Assembly (NCBI GenBank): GCA_934254755.1
Contig: CAKQMM010000002.1
Coordinates: 1-20,616 of the forward strand
DNA: 20,616 bases
Reading direction: 5' to 3'
Origin: an uncultured Clostridia bacterium
GTDB lineage: Bacteria; Bacillota; Clostridia; Christensenellales; Borkfalkiaceae
Shown: positions 12,921 to 20,504 of the stretch, one piece after another
Position numbering within the stretch: position 1 is the first letter of the stretch
Layout: each line of letters starts with the position of its first letter
Made by a program: the position numbers and the translations under genes
The notes under the pieces: generated by a model
What the model was told of the DNA's origin: nothing
Databases searched by the model: none
Seen by the model: the letters and a program-made list of their open reading frames with translations, nothing else

Positions 12921-13967
12921 ATGAGAAGTTTTGATTACAAAAAATTAAAGGATATCAAGTGGGATAGTGAGATATTAGGTCTGGTTGCCAAAATACACGA
13001 ATATAAAGGGAAGCAAACGTTATTTTTAAAACAAAAGCCCGCAACTCTTGAAAAACTCGTGGATATAGCAAAAATACAAAGCACCGAAGCATCCAATAAA
13101 ATAGAAGGTATCGTAACCACTGCCACCCGCATTAAGCAGTTATGCGACCAAAAAACTGCGCCGAGGACGAGAGATGAAGAAGAAATTTCGGGGTATCGCG
13201 ACGCGCTGGCTTTAATTCACGAAAGTTACGAATATATTCCGATAAAATCTTCATATATTTTGCAGTTGCATCAGGTTTTGTATCGTTATTCTCAAAGGGA
13301 TATCGGCGGCAGATTTAAAAATACGCAAAACTATATTGCGGAGGTTAAGGATAGCGGCGAGCAAATCGTGCGTTTTATGCCGCTTGACCCGTTTGAAACG
13401 CCTATGGCAATAGACGCTATATGCGAAAGTTTTAACCGCGAAACAGATTCTTGCGAGATAGATCCGCTTATTTTAATCTCGGCGTTTATTATTGATTTTT
13501 TGTGTATCCATCCGTTCAATGACGGCAACGGAAGAATGTCAAGGTTGCTGACGACGTTGCTTTTGTATCGTGCGGGTTACATTGTGGGTAAATACGTGAG
13601 TTTGGAAAGCAAAATCGAGAAAACAAAAGCGAGTTATTACGAAGCTTTAAAAAAAAGCGATATAAACTGGAATAGTGAAGAAAACGATATTACCCCTTTC
13701 TTAAAATATATGCTCGGAACGATTTTGGCGGCTTACAGAGATTTTGAAGAAAGAGTAATTTTAGTGGAAGGTAAAAATTCTGCAATCGATTTGGTTCGGA
13801 ATGCGGTAAACAATACAATCGGTAAGTTTACGAAGAGCGATATAATGGAACTTGTGCCGTCCGTCGGTAAAACGTCTGTTGAAAATTCGCTGAAAACTTT
13901 GATTGATAAAGGCGTTATCGAAAGAGTGGGCAAGGGGAAAGCAACGTTTTATTTTAGGAAAAATTGA
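12921..13967 (+). CDS. Class II Fic-domain protein (probable AMP transferase) with C-terminal winged helix
   Basis: Fic proteins usually attach AMP from ATP to target proteins, sometimes removing it again. In this 348-residue protein the inhibitory helix motif SNKIEG (58-63, pattern S/T-x3-E-G/N) lies N-terminal to the Fic core, which defines class II; Glu62 should clash with ATP gamma-phosphate in the resting state. The catalytic loop HPFNDGNGRMSR (197-208) is complete, with His197 the catalytic base. Residues about 285-348 look like a winged helix (KSDIMELVPSVGKTSVENSLKTL region, 305-327), so the protein may bind DNA. The upstream repeats make self-regulation an obvious hypothesis. Codon use looks more AT-rich and less GCG-heavy than in neighbours, hinting at transfer. 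Single gene between its own promoter and terminator. No antitoxin gene is needed, because inhibition is built in. Confidence 0.92.
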   Translation: MRSFDYKKLKDIKWDSEILGLVAKIHEYKGKQTLFLKQKPATLEKLVDIAKIQSTEASNKIEGIVTTATRIKQLCDQKTAPRTRDEEEISGYRDALALIHESYEYIPIKSSYILQLHQVLYRYSQRDIGGRFKNTQNYIAEVKDSGEQIVRFMPLDPFETPMAIDAICESFNRETDSCEIDPLILISAFIIDFLCIHPFNDGNGRMSRLLTTLLLYRAGYIVGKYVSLESKIEKTKASYYEALKKSDINWNSEENDITPFLKYMLGTILAAYRDFEERVILVEGKNSAIDLVRNAVNNTIGKFTKSDIMELVPSVGKTSVENSLKTLIDKGVIERVGKGKATFYFRKN

Positions 13968-13989
13968 CGATATACTTAAAATTTAAACA

Positions 13990-14033
13990 AAGCCCCCTTT
14001 CGCTACACGTATAGGGAAAGGGGGCTTATTTAT
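13990..14033. terminator. Terminator between fic and the convergent YitT-family gene
   Basis: AAGCCCCCTTTC (13990-14001) pairs perfectly over 12 bases with GAAAGGGGGCTT (14016-14027), loop 14 bases, followed by ATTTATT on the plus strand and TGTTTAAATTTT on the minus strand. Confidence 0.8.
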
Positions 14034-14084
14034 TGCCTTTGAAAGCGGGTACTTATTGTCGCTAATGGTGTGGCATTTATTATT

Positions 14085-14951
14085 TTAAAACTGGTGGAAG
14101 CCTTTGCCGTAAACTTCGTGCGCGTCGCACACGATGACGAAGGCGTTTTCGTCAAGCGTTTTGACCGCTTGCTTAATTTGTTCTATCTGGTTGTTTTTAA
14201 CGCAGGTTAAAAGCACCCCTTTCGGTCTTTTAGAGTACAAACCTTCGCCGTTTATAAGGGTTATTCCGCGCGGGCTGTGCGACAGCAAAAAGTCGGATAT
14301 TTCTTCGTGTTTTTCGGTTATAACGTAGCAAAGTTTGGCTTTTGTGAAGCCCATAACTATAATGTCGCTGACTTTTGCGCAGACAAAGACTAATATAAGC
14401 GCGTACAAAACGTTCTCAAAGTCTTTCATCCCTATCGCGCCCGCCAGAACTATAAGTCCGTCGAACACGGCGGCGTGCGCCGCAATGGTTCCGACGGGTA
14501 CGAGTTTATGGGTTATCCGCCCCAAAAGTTCCGTTCCGCCCGAAGACATTTCGTACTTAATAAACAAGCCTATCCCCACGCCTTGAAGTATGCCGCCGTA
14601 AACCGCCGCCAGAATTTTATTCGTCGTGACGGTTACGCCTATCAGCCTGTATAGATACGAAGTGAGGGTGGTTATGCCGCCCAAAGTCGCCGTCGTTATC
14701 AAGCAGCGCAAGGTGAACCGTGCGCCCATTATTTTATATCCGCCGATAAGAATAGGTATATTAAGCGCGATTATAAAAACGCCCGTAGGTAGTCCCGTTA
14801 AAATGTTGATGAGCGAAGCGGCTCCGCTTACGCCGCCGCCGACGATTTTATTCGGCACCAAAAACACGCTTAAACTAAGCGAGTAGGATAGTGAGGCGAG
14901 CACCATAAACGCATATCTTTTTATAATATCTTTAACTTCCGTTTTTTTCAT
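14085..14951 (-). CDS. YitT family membrane protein (DUF161/DUF2179)
   Basis: The protein has 288 residues. The first 200 hold five to six hydrophobic helices, including FLVPNKIVGGGVSGAASL (30-47), NIPILIGGY and the typical GGILQGVGIGLF...MSSGGTELLGR stretch (119-145), all marks of the YitT family. The C-terminal 80 residues form the soluble DUF2179 domain (LCYVITEKHEEIS, then GVLLTCVKNNQIEQIK). The biochemical role of the family is unknown; a membrane transport or signalling role is often assumed. The ribosome site is weak (GAAAAG). A strong hairpin lies 16 bases upstream, between it and the sufB-like gene, so it may be partly separated from the upstream operon. Confidence 0.9.
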   Translation of the reverse strand: MKKTEVKDIIKRYAFMVLASLSYSLSLSVFLVPNKIVGGGVSGAASLINILTGLPTGVFIIALNIPILIGGYKIMGARFTLRCLITTATLGGITTLTSYLYRLIGVTVTTNKILAAVYGGILQGVGIGLFIKYEMSSGGTELLGRITHKLVPVGTIAAHAAVFDGLIVLAGAIGMKDFENVLYALILVFVCAKVSDIIVMGFTKAKLCYVITEKHEEISDFLLSHSPRGITLINGEGLYSKRPKGVLLTCVKNNQIEQIKQAVKTLDENAFVIVCDAHEVYGKGFHQF

Positions 14952-14966
14952 ACTTTTCTATAAACT

Positions 14967-14998
14967 TAGCCGAGCGGGGGTCGATTTTCGCTCGGCTA
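14967..14998 (-). terminator. Hairpin between the sufB-like gene and the YitT-family gene
   Basis: On the minus strand TAGCCGAGCG (14998-14989) pairs perfectly with CGCTCGGCTA (14976-14967), 10 pairs around a 12-base loop. The following sequence (AGTTTATAG) is only weakly T-rich, so it may be a leaky terminator or leader element. It shares its arm with the hairpin at 5471-5499. Confidence 0.5.
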
Positions 14999-15008
14999 TT
15001 ATATGGTT

Positions 15009-15932
15009 TTATTTTAAAAATCCGCTTACTATCTCTTCTTCGGCTTGCTTTTCGGTAAGCCCCAAAGTCATAAGTTTAATAAGTTGTTCGCCCGCTATTT
15101 TGCCGATAGCCGCTTCGTGAATTAAACTTGCTTCGATGTTGTTCGCGTTAAGTTTAGGTTCGGCGGCAACCGTTCCTTCGTCCATAATAATCGCGTCGCA
15201 CTCGGTGTGCCCGCTGCACTTATTGTTGCCGTCTATAAGCGAGATGTATTTTTGGTGCGACTTATCTTTCGCAACCGAGCGCGAAACGATATGCGCGCCC
15301 GAATTTTCACCCTTTAAGTCGGCGTAAAAATCGGTTACGGCGGTTTGCTTTCCGTGGGTTAAAATGCTTTCGTGGATAATAAGTTTCGCGTCTTTGCTAA
15401 GAACCGCCGAAGTCTTTCTTACGGTGCTGTCGACGCCCTTTATCTGAGCCGTTTCCATTTCCATATATCCGCCTTCGTCTATCTCGACGACGGTCGTCGG
15501 GTTAAGCACGTTTTCGCCGTTGCCGTCGCCTTCGCCGTAATGCTTTTCAAGATATTTAACGCGGGCGTTTTTGCCGACGTGGAAGGTGTGTATACCGTCG
15601 TGGCGGGCTAAATCGTTACCCGTGTTGTGTATTCCGCACCCCGCAACTATCACTACGTCCGCATTTTCGCCGACGTAAAAGTCGTTATAAACAAGGTCTG
15701 TAAGCCCCGTAGCTTCGAGCATGACGGGGATGTCCACGCGCTCGCCCTTGGTGTTCGGCTTGATAATAATATCGATGCCCGGCTTATCCTGTTTGGTGAC
15801 GATATCTATATTAGCGGTCACGTTGCGCCCCGCAAGTTTGCCGTTTAACCTTACGTTGTACGCGCCTTCGGGTACCTTATCTATATCCGCAACCGTTTTA
15901 AGCAGGTTTTTTTGTATGGAATCTAAATTCAT
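15009..15932 (-). CDS. SufB/SufD-family iron-sulfur scaffold protein, short single-scaffold form
   Basis: This 307-residue protein is the scaffold partner of SufC and is expected to build iron-sulfur clusters in the cytosol. It consists mostly of the beta-helix core plus the C-terminal helices. Two residues important in E. coli SufB are preserved by alignment of motifs: Cys245 in SGHTECDAI (240-248), matching Cys405, and Glu273 in IHEAAIGKI (271-279), matching Glu434. The long N-terminal part of typical SufB (about 460 aa) is missing. No sufD, sufS or sufU lies in the window. Start supported by AAGGAG eight bases upstream. It follows sufC by only 12 bases. The pair matches what has been described as the minimal SmsCB/SufCB system; confidence in the family is high, in the subsystem moderate. 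Confidence 0.88.
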   Translation of the reverse strand: MNLDSIQKNLLKTVADIDKVPEGAYNVRLNGKLAGRNVTANIDIVTKQDKPGIDIIIKPNTKGERVDIPVMLEATGLTDLVYNDFYVGENADVVIVAGCGIHNTGNDLARHDGIHTFHVGKNARVKYLEKHYGEGDGNGENVLNPTTVVEIDEGGYMEMETAQIKGVDSTVRKTSAVLSKDAKLIIHESILTHGKQTAVTDFYADLKGENSGAHIVSRSVAKDKSHQKYISLIDGNNKCSGHTECDAIIMDEGTVAAEPKLNANNIEASLIHEAAIGKIAGEQLIKLMTLGLTEKQAEEEIVSGFLK

Positions 15933-15944
15933 GTCAGCCGCTCC

Positions 15945-16664
15945 TTATTCCCCTTTGTTTAACGCCGCGCAAGCCGTGGCGGACAAAATTTTCGGCAAAA
16001 CGTCTTCTTTTTTACCGTCGACGGAAACTTCGCCGTCCTTTAAAACTATAATTCTGTCGGCAACGCTTAAAATACGCTCCTGGTGAGATATTATTATAAC
16101 GTTACCGTCCGCTTTTTTAAACAGCCGCCCGAACGCCGCTATAAGGTTGTTGAAGCTCCATAGGTCTATGCCCGCTTCGGGTTCGTCGAATATGGTAAGG
16201 GCGGAGTTGCGCGCCATAGCGACCGCTATTTCTATGCGTTTAAGTTCGCCGCCCGATAAACTCGCGTTTATTTCGCGGTTCACGTAGTCGCGCGCGCAAA
16301 GACCGACTTCGGATAAATAATTGCAAATTTCGCTTACGCTAAGTTTTTTGCCGCTCGCTAAGTTTATTAAGTCTTTTACGGTTATCCCTTTAAAGCGGAC
16401 GGGTTGCTGGAATGCAAAACCAATCCCTTTATTAGCGCGGTCGGTGACAGATAAGTCGGTTATATCTTCGCCGTTAAAGTAAATTTTGCCGTCCGTCGGC
16501 TTATAAATACCCATTATAAGTTTGGCAAGCGTCGATTTGCCGCTGCCGTTGGGGCCCGTAAACGCGATAAGCTTTTCGTCAAGCGTTAAGCTTACGTTTT
16601 TAATAATGTCTTTTTTCGTTTTGCCGTCGTCTGCGGAAAAACACAAGTTTTTAAGTTCTAACAT
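15945..16664 (-). CDS. sufC: SufC-like ATPase of the iron-sulfur assembly system
   Basis: SufC is the ABC-type ATPase that drives conformational change in the SufB scaffold. Motifs: Walker A GPNGSGKST (37-45), Q-loop QQPVRF (86-91), signature LSGGE (136-140), Walker B TIFDEPEAGID (157-167). The DEPEAGIDLWS extension differs from the SGLD of transporters and is typical of the SufC branch. No membrane partner is nearby; the sufB-like gene begins 12 bases downstream. Ribosome site AAAAGG six bases upstream. A 72-base gap separates it from the SIS gene upstream, with no visible promoter or terminator, so it may be part of the same transcript. Confidence 0.9.
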   Translation of the reverse strand: MLELKNLCFSADDGKTKKDIIKNVSLTLDEKLIAFTGPNGSGKSTLAKLIMGIYKPTDGKIYFNGEDITDLSVTDRANKGIGFAFQQPVRFKGITVKDLINLASGKKLSVSEICNYLSEVGLCARDYVNREINASLSGGELKRIEIAVAMARNSALTIFDEPEAGIDLWSFNNLIAAFGRLFKKADGNVIIISHQERILSVADRIIVLKDGEVSVDGKKEDVLPKILSATACAALNKGE

Positions 16665-16736
16665 ATTTTGCCTTTTAGTTATCGTCTTTTTCTGGACGCT
16701 TTAATCGTTATTGCCGTTCGTTTTTTGCGGTGCGCA

Positions 16737-17375
16737 CTAAAAATTCTCTTCTTCAAGCATCGCGCAAAGCGCGTGGTAAACGGGCAGGTGATATTCCTGC
16801 ACCTTGAACGTTTCGGTTTCGGGCACGCGGATTTGCGCGTCCGAAAGTTTCGTCAGTTTATTTTCGTTTTTACCCGTCAAAGATACTACTTTTGCGCCCA
16901 TTGCTTTTGCGGTGACGGCCGCAAGCACGCAGTTTTCGGAATTCCCCGAAGTCGATATCGCGACCAATGCGTCTTTATCGTCGATAAGCCCGTAAACTTG
17001 CTGTGCAAAAACGGCAGACGGCTCTTTATCGTTAGCAAACGCCGTCGAAAGAGCAATGTTCGAAGTTAAGGTTATAGCCCTTAGCGTGCCCTCTAAAACT
17101 TCCGCAAGCTTTTCGCCTTCCTTGCCGTACGATAAAAGAGCGGTTTTAACGTCCTTTTTTATTTTGCGGGGCTTTTTGAACTTCTTCATAAGTTCGCCGA
17201 CGATGTGTTCGCTGTCCGCGCCGCTGCCGCCGTTGCCGCAAACCAGAAGTTTGCCGCCCGCCGCGTAAACCGATTCGATAATTTCGTAAGCCTTTAAAAT
17301 TTCGCCGCGGCAAACGGATAGGGCGGGGTAGCGTATAAACAACTCTTCAAAAATATTCAAAGTCGAATTTTTCAT
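16737..17375 (-). CDS. SIS-domain sugar-phosphate isomerase, GmhA-like
   Basis: The 212-residue protein resembles GmhA, which converts sedoheptulose 7-phosphate to heptose 7-phosphate. Phosphate-binding motifs are CGNGGSGADSEH (46-57) and AISTSGNSEN (139-148). Residues corresponding to the GmhA metal/catalytic set appear present: His57, Glu61, Gln193 and a His at 196 or 201 (FKVQEYHLPVYHALC, 190-204). A 25-30 residue insertion around 62-90 is unlike E. coli GmhA. Its ATG overlaps the ROK kinase stop by one base (TAATG) with AAAGGAG inside the kinase gene, so the two are translationally coupled and probably act on the same sugar. It could serve another phosphosugar; Gram-positives use GmhA for S-layer or capsule heptose. 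Confidence 0.85.
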   Translation of the reverse strand: MKNSTLNIFEELFIRYPALSVCRGEILKAYEIIESVYAAGGKLLVCGNGGSGADSEHIVGELMKKFKKPRKIKKDVKTALLSYGKEGEKLAEVLEGTLRAITLTSNIALSTAFANDKEPSAVFAQQVYGLIDDKDALVAISTSGNSENCVLAAVTAKAMGAKVVSLTGKNENKLTKLSDAQIRVPETETFKVQEYHLPVYHALCAMLEEENF

Positions 17376-18325
17376 TAAAAATCTCCTTTCGCGACCGATA
17401 AGGCGGCAAAGTCGCCTATCTTTTCGCCTAAACCCGCGGGCAGAATTTCAAGCGCGCTTAAAGTAAACGGCAAACATTCCCTTTCCATAACTTTTTTACA
17501 TTCGGGTAAAAGTAGGTCGTAAGAGCGCATAAACACCCCGCCGATAATTATCTTTTCGGGGTTTATAAAGTCCGCTATTATCGACAGCGTGCGGCCGAGC
17601 ATTTCGCCGCTTTTTTTGTAGACGGAAAGGGCGAATTTGTTTCCCTTTCTCGCTTCTTCGGCAAGCGTTTTTGCCGAAACGTTATCTTCGCCGCCGACCG
17701 CTTTTAAATATTCGGCGTAAGACGCTTTAAGCGAAGGCTTTTTTGCCGTTATAAACGCAAGCCTTCTTATCCCGCTGCCGCTGCAATACCCCTCGCAAGA
17801 GCCTTGCTTATTGTAGCCGACGGGTCCCGTTTTCGTCAGGCGGACGTGACCTATCTCGCCCGCGTTGTCGTTTACGCCGGCGTACAGTTTTCCGTTTAAA
17901 ATAAGTCCCGCGCCAAAGCCCGTGCCGAAGGTTAAAAACACCATATTATCGGAGTTTTTGCCCGCGCCGAACTTCCATTCGGCAACCGCGCAGGCGTTCG
18001 CGTCGTTTTGTAAAAACGCGGGGATATTGAACTTTTCTTTAAAATATTTAACTATTTCGACATTATCCCATAAGGGGAGAGACGGCGGGCGCATAATCAC
18101 GCCGCGCTTAGAGTCAAGCGGGCCGCCGCAACTTATCCCTATGCCGCCTATTTTTTTATTATCGGCGTGCTTTTTTATAAAAGCCGAAAAAATTTCCAAA
18201 ACTTCGGCGGGGGTTTTGTTCGCCGTCAAAAAATAATTTTTATCTATAACGACGGGTTCGCCGTCAAGAGTGCCTAACGTGGCGGCGCATTTGGTTCCGC
18301 CTATATCTAAACCTATATAGTGCAT
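17375..18325 (-). CDS. ROK-family sugar kinase
   Basis: ROK kinases phosphorylate sugars such as glucose or N-acetylmannosamine. This 316-residue protein has the phosphate-1 loop DIGGTK (7-12), the catalytic QNDANA (106-111, Asp108), the phosphate-2 loop FGTGFGAGL (133-141) and the sugar-binding GEIGH (156-160). There is no N-terminal helix-turn-helix, so it is a kinase, not a repressor. The usual zinc motif CxCGxxGCxE is replaced by a segment ending SCEGYCSGSG (176-185), with only two cysteines; similar variants exist in Firmicutes. Start supported by GAGGG six bases upstream. First gene of the minus-strand ROK-SIS-sufC-sufB cluster. The substrate may be shared with the coupled SIS isomerase. 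Confidence 0.9.
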   Translation of the reverse strand: MHYIGLDIGGTKCAATLGTLDGEPVVIDKNYFLTANKTPAEVLEIFSAFIKKHADNKKIGGIGISCGGPLDSKRGVIMRPPSLPLWDNVEIVKYFKEKFNIPAFLQNDANACAVAEWKFGAGKNSDNMVFLTFGTGFGAGLILNGKLYAGVNDNAGEIGHVRLTKTGPVGYNKQGSCEGYCSGSGIRRLAFITAKKPSLKASYAEYLKAVGGEDNVSAKTLAEEARKGNKFALSVYKKSGEMLGRTLSIIADFINPEKIIIGGVFMRSYDLLLPECKKVMERECLPFTLSALEILPAGLGEKIGDFAALSVAKGDF

Positions 18326-18373
18326 TTTATACCCTCATTAAGCGAGGCTTTGCCCCCTCGTTTTCCACGGGTT

Positions 18374-18402
18374 ATTATATATAGAACGGGCGTTTTTGTC
18401 AA
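18374..18402 (-). promoter_or_regulatory. Promoter of the ROK-SIS-suf operon
   Basis: On the minus strand TTGACA (18402-18397), 17 bases, TATAAT (18379-18374): full consensus. A small stem CGAGG/CCTCG (18360-18356 and 18347-18343) lies in the leader just before the GAGGG ribosome site. Confidence 0.85.
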
Positions 18403-18450
18403 ACTCTTTTAGCCATTTCGCCGCTTGCGGGCTTGAACCTTTAAATTGTT

Positions 18451-18479
18451 TTGACAAAACGAATAAATAGTAGTACAAT
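18451..18479 (+). promoter_or_regulatory. Promoter of the phosphohexomutase gene
   Basis: TTGACA (18451-18456), 17 bases, TACAAT (18474-18479). It is divergent from the ROK promoter; the 48 bases between the two -35 boxes hold the palindrome CCGC-TT-GCGG (18421-18430), a possible shared operator. Confidence 0.75.
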
Positions 18480-18534
18480 TTTATACGCTTAAAACGAGCG
18501 GGCAAATTTCCGCCGTTTTTTAAACGAGGTAGTT

Positions 18535-20259
18535 ATGGATTATAAAATCGTATATGAGAATTGGTTATCTAACCCTAAACTTAATAAGGACGCTTTTTCG
18601 GAATTAAACGCTATAAGCGGAGATGAAAAAGAGATTGAATATCGCTTCGGCGCGGAACTCGAGTTCGGCACCGCGGGCATGCGCGGGCTTATCGGCTACG
18701 GCACTAATATGATGAACGTTTATTCCGTGCGCCGCGCGACGCAGGGTTTAGCGGAATACATAAAATCGCTCGGCGGGGTTGCGATGCGTAAAGGCGTCGC
18801 CATTTCTTACGACACGCGCAAATTCAGTGAACTTTTCGCGCGCGAAACGGCGGGCGTTTTGATTAAAAACAACATTAAGGTTTATCTCTTTAAAGAAGCA
18901 AGCCCCGTTCCGATGCTTTCGTTCGCGGTCAGAACTTTTTCGACCGTCGCGGGCGTTATGATTACCGCAAGCCACAACCCCAAAGAATATAACGGATACA
19001 AAGTTTACGGTGACGACGGCGCGCAGATGTCTCCCGAAGCGACGGCTAAGGTGGTCGAATACATCAAGGCGGTTAAAGATTGGTTCTCGGTCGAAAGCGT
19101 TGTCGTTCCCACGGGCAAGGCGGTCGGGGATATGACGCTTATCGGAAAAAGCTTCGATAAACTTTACGTCAAAACCCTTTGCAAACTCTCGCTTTCCAAA
19201 AAGGCGGTTAAAAAATACGGCAAAAAACTCAAAATAGTTTACACGCCGCTTCACGGCACGGGATATAGACCCATGACCGCTCTCCTTAAAAAACTCGGTA
19301 TTAACTATTCGGTCGTCGAAGAGCAGGTTAAACCAGACCCGGCGTTTTCTACCGTTGAAGTACCCAACCCCGAAAACAAGGAAGCTATGACACTCGGCAT
19401 AAAGCTTGCCGACAGAATCAAGGCGGACGTCGTCTTCGGCACCGACCCCGACAGCGACAGGCTCGGCGTCGCCATTCGTAACGACGAAGGCGAATTTATC
19501 AATTTAAGCGGCAATCAGGTCGGCGTTTTGCTCACCGATTACATATTAAGAAGGCTTAAAGAAGAAAATAAGCTCCCCGCAAACGGCGTGGTCGTAAAAA
19601 GCTTCGTTTCAACGGGTATGGTTAAACCTATCGTTGACGATTATCACGTTTCGCTTGTCGAAACGCCCGTCGGCTTTAAGTTTATAGGCGAAAAAATCAA
19701 GCAGTACGAGCGCGACGGGTCTAAAACCTTCCTTTTCGGGTTTGAAGAAAGTTGCGGGTATTTGCGCGGTACCCACGCGCGCGATAAAGACGCGGTCGTT
19801 GCGGGCATGCTTTTTGCCGAAATGGTCTGTTATTACGAATATAACGGCATAACCGTTTACTCGGTGCTTAAAAATCTTTACGAAAAGTACGGCTACGTTA
19901 TCGACAAAACCGTTTCCATTAAGTACAGCGGCTTGTCGGCGATGGCAGATATGAACAAAGTCGTTGAAAAAATGCGCGGCGAAAAAATCGAAAAACTCGA
20001 CATCTACAACGTCGTCGCCACGCGCGATTATTTAAACGGCGTTAAAACTTACGTTGACGGCAAGACCGAAGAGCTCGACATAAAAGGCGTAAACTGCATT
20101 TATTACGAACTCGAAGTGGGCGGGTTTATATGCTTGCGCCCCAGCGGCACCGAGCCGAAGCTTAAAATTTATTATTCGGTTAAAGGCAACAGCCGCGAAC
20201 TTGCCGAAAAATCTTTATCTAAGCTCGAAGAGGCGTTTTCTGCAAAACTTAACGGCTAA
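18535..20259 (+). CDS. pgcA: Phosphoglucomutase/phosphomannomutase (PgcA-like)
   Basis: The product is a 574-residue alpha-D-phosphohexomutase that interconverts hexose 1- and 6-phosphates through a phosphoserine. Diagnostic elements are FGTAGMRG (44-51), the active-site loop TASHNP (144-149, phosphoserine Ser146), metal loop DPDSDRLG (304-311, three Asp), sugar loop GFEESCGYL (402-410) and phosphate loop RPSGTEPK (535-542). Length and motif spacing match the four-domain Firmicute PgcA class, which feeds UDP-glucose and cell-envelope sugar synthesis. Start supported by GAGGT four bases upstream. Its own promoter and terminator make it monocistronic. Sugar specificity (gluco versus manno) cannot be settled from motifs. 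Confidence 0.95.
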   Translation: MDYKIVYENWLSNPKLNKDAFSELNAISGDEKEIEYRFGAELEFGTAGMRGLIGYGTNMMNVYSVRRATQGLAEYIKSLGGVAMRKGVAISYDTRKFSELFARETAGVLIKNNIKVYLFKEASPVPMLSFAVRTFSTVAGVMITASHNPKEYNGYKVYGDDGAQMSPEATAKVVEYIKAVKDWFSVESVVVPTGKAVGDMTLIGKSFDKLYVKTLCKLSLSKKAVKKYGKKLKIVYTPLHGTGYRPMTALLKKLGINYSVVEEQVKPDPAFSTVEVPNPENKEAMTLGIKLADRIKADVVFGTDPDSDRLGVAIRNDEGEFINLSGNQVGVLLTDYILRRLKEENKLPANGVVVKSFVSTGMVKPIVDDYHVSLVETPVGFKFIGEKIKQYERDGSKTFLFGFEESCGYLRGTHARDKDAVVAGMLFAEMVCYYEYNGITVYSVLKNLYEKYGYVIDKTVSIKYSGLSAMADMNKVVEKMRGEKIEKLDIYNVVATRDYLNGVKTYVDGKTEELDIKGVNCIYYELEVGGFICLRPSGTEPKLKIYYSVKGNSRELAEKSLSKLEEAFSAKLNG

Positions 20260-20292
20260 GTTCAGTTCGATAGGCTGCTGGGTTGAATGTTG

Positions 20293-20323
20293 CGGAGCGG
20301 TAAAAATTTTGCCGCTCCGTTTT
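20293..20323 (+). terminator. Rho-independent terminator of the phosphohexomutase gene
   Basis: CGGAGCGG (20293-20300) pairs with CCGCTCCG (20312-20319), extended inward by a U-G and A-T pairs, then TTTTCT. It starts 33 bases after the stop. Downstream, CCGCCC/GGGCGG (20381-20402) is a weaker hairpin with no T-run. Confidence 0.85.
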
Positions 20324-20428
20324 CTATATATATTATAAATGCGATTTTAGATATTCGCTTGCGGTTTGCCGCGTTTTAAACCGCCCTAGGCTTATCGGGC
20401 GGCGGAATTAAAGCGATTTTATGCGGAC

Positions 20429-20465
20429 AAAAAAAATTTAAAAAAATTCAAAAAAGTCTAAAAAA
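20429..20465 (+). promoter_or_regulatory. Phased A-tracts (UP-like element)
   Basis: Runs of 8, 7, 6 and 6 A begin at 20429, 20440, 20450 and 20460, one helical turn apart, directly upstream of a -35 box. This bends DNA and usually boosts strong stable-RNA promoters. Confidence 0.75.
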
Positions 20466-20469
20466 TTGC

Positions 20470-20498
20470 TTGACTTATAATATTTAAAATGATATCAT
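20470..20498 (+). promoter_or_regulatory. Strong promoter of a probable stable-RNA operon
   Basis: TTGACT (20470-20475), 17 AT-rich bases, TATCAT (20493-20498). With the A-tract array upstream it looks like a high-output promoter. A further TATAAT occurs at 20598-20603 with a poor -35 (TTCAAG), possibly a second promoter. Confidence 0.7.
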
Positions 20499-20504
20499 AC
20501 ATAG

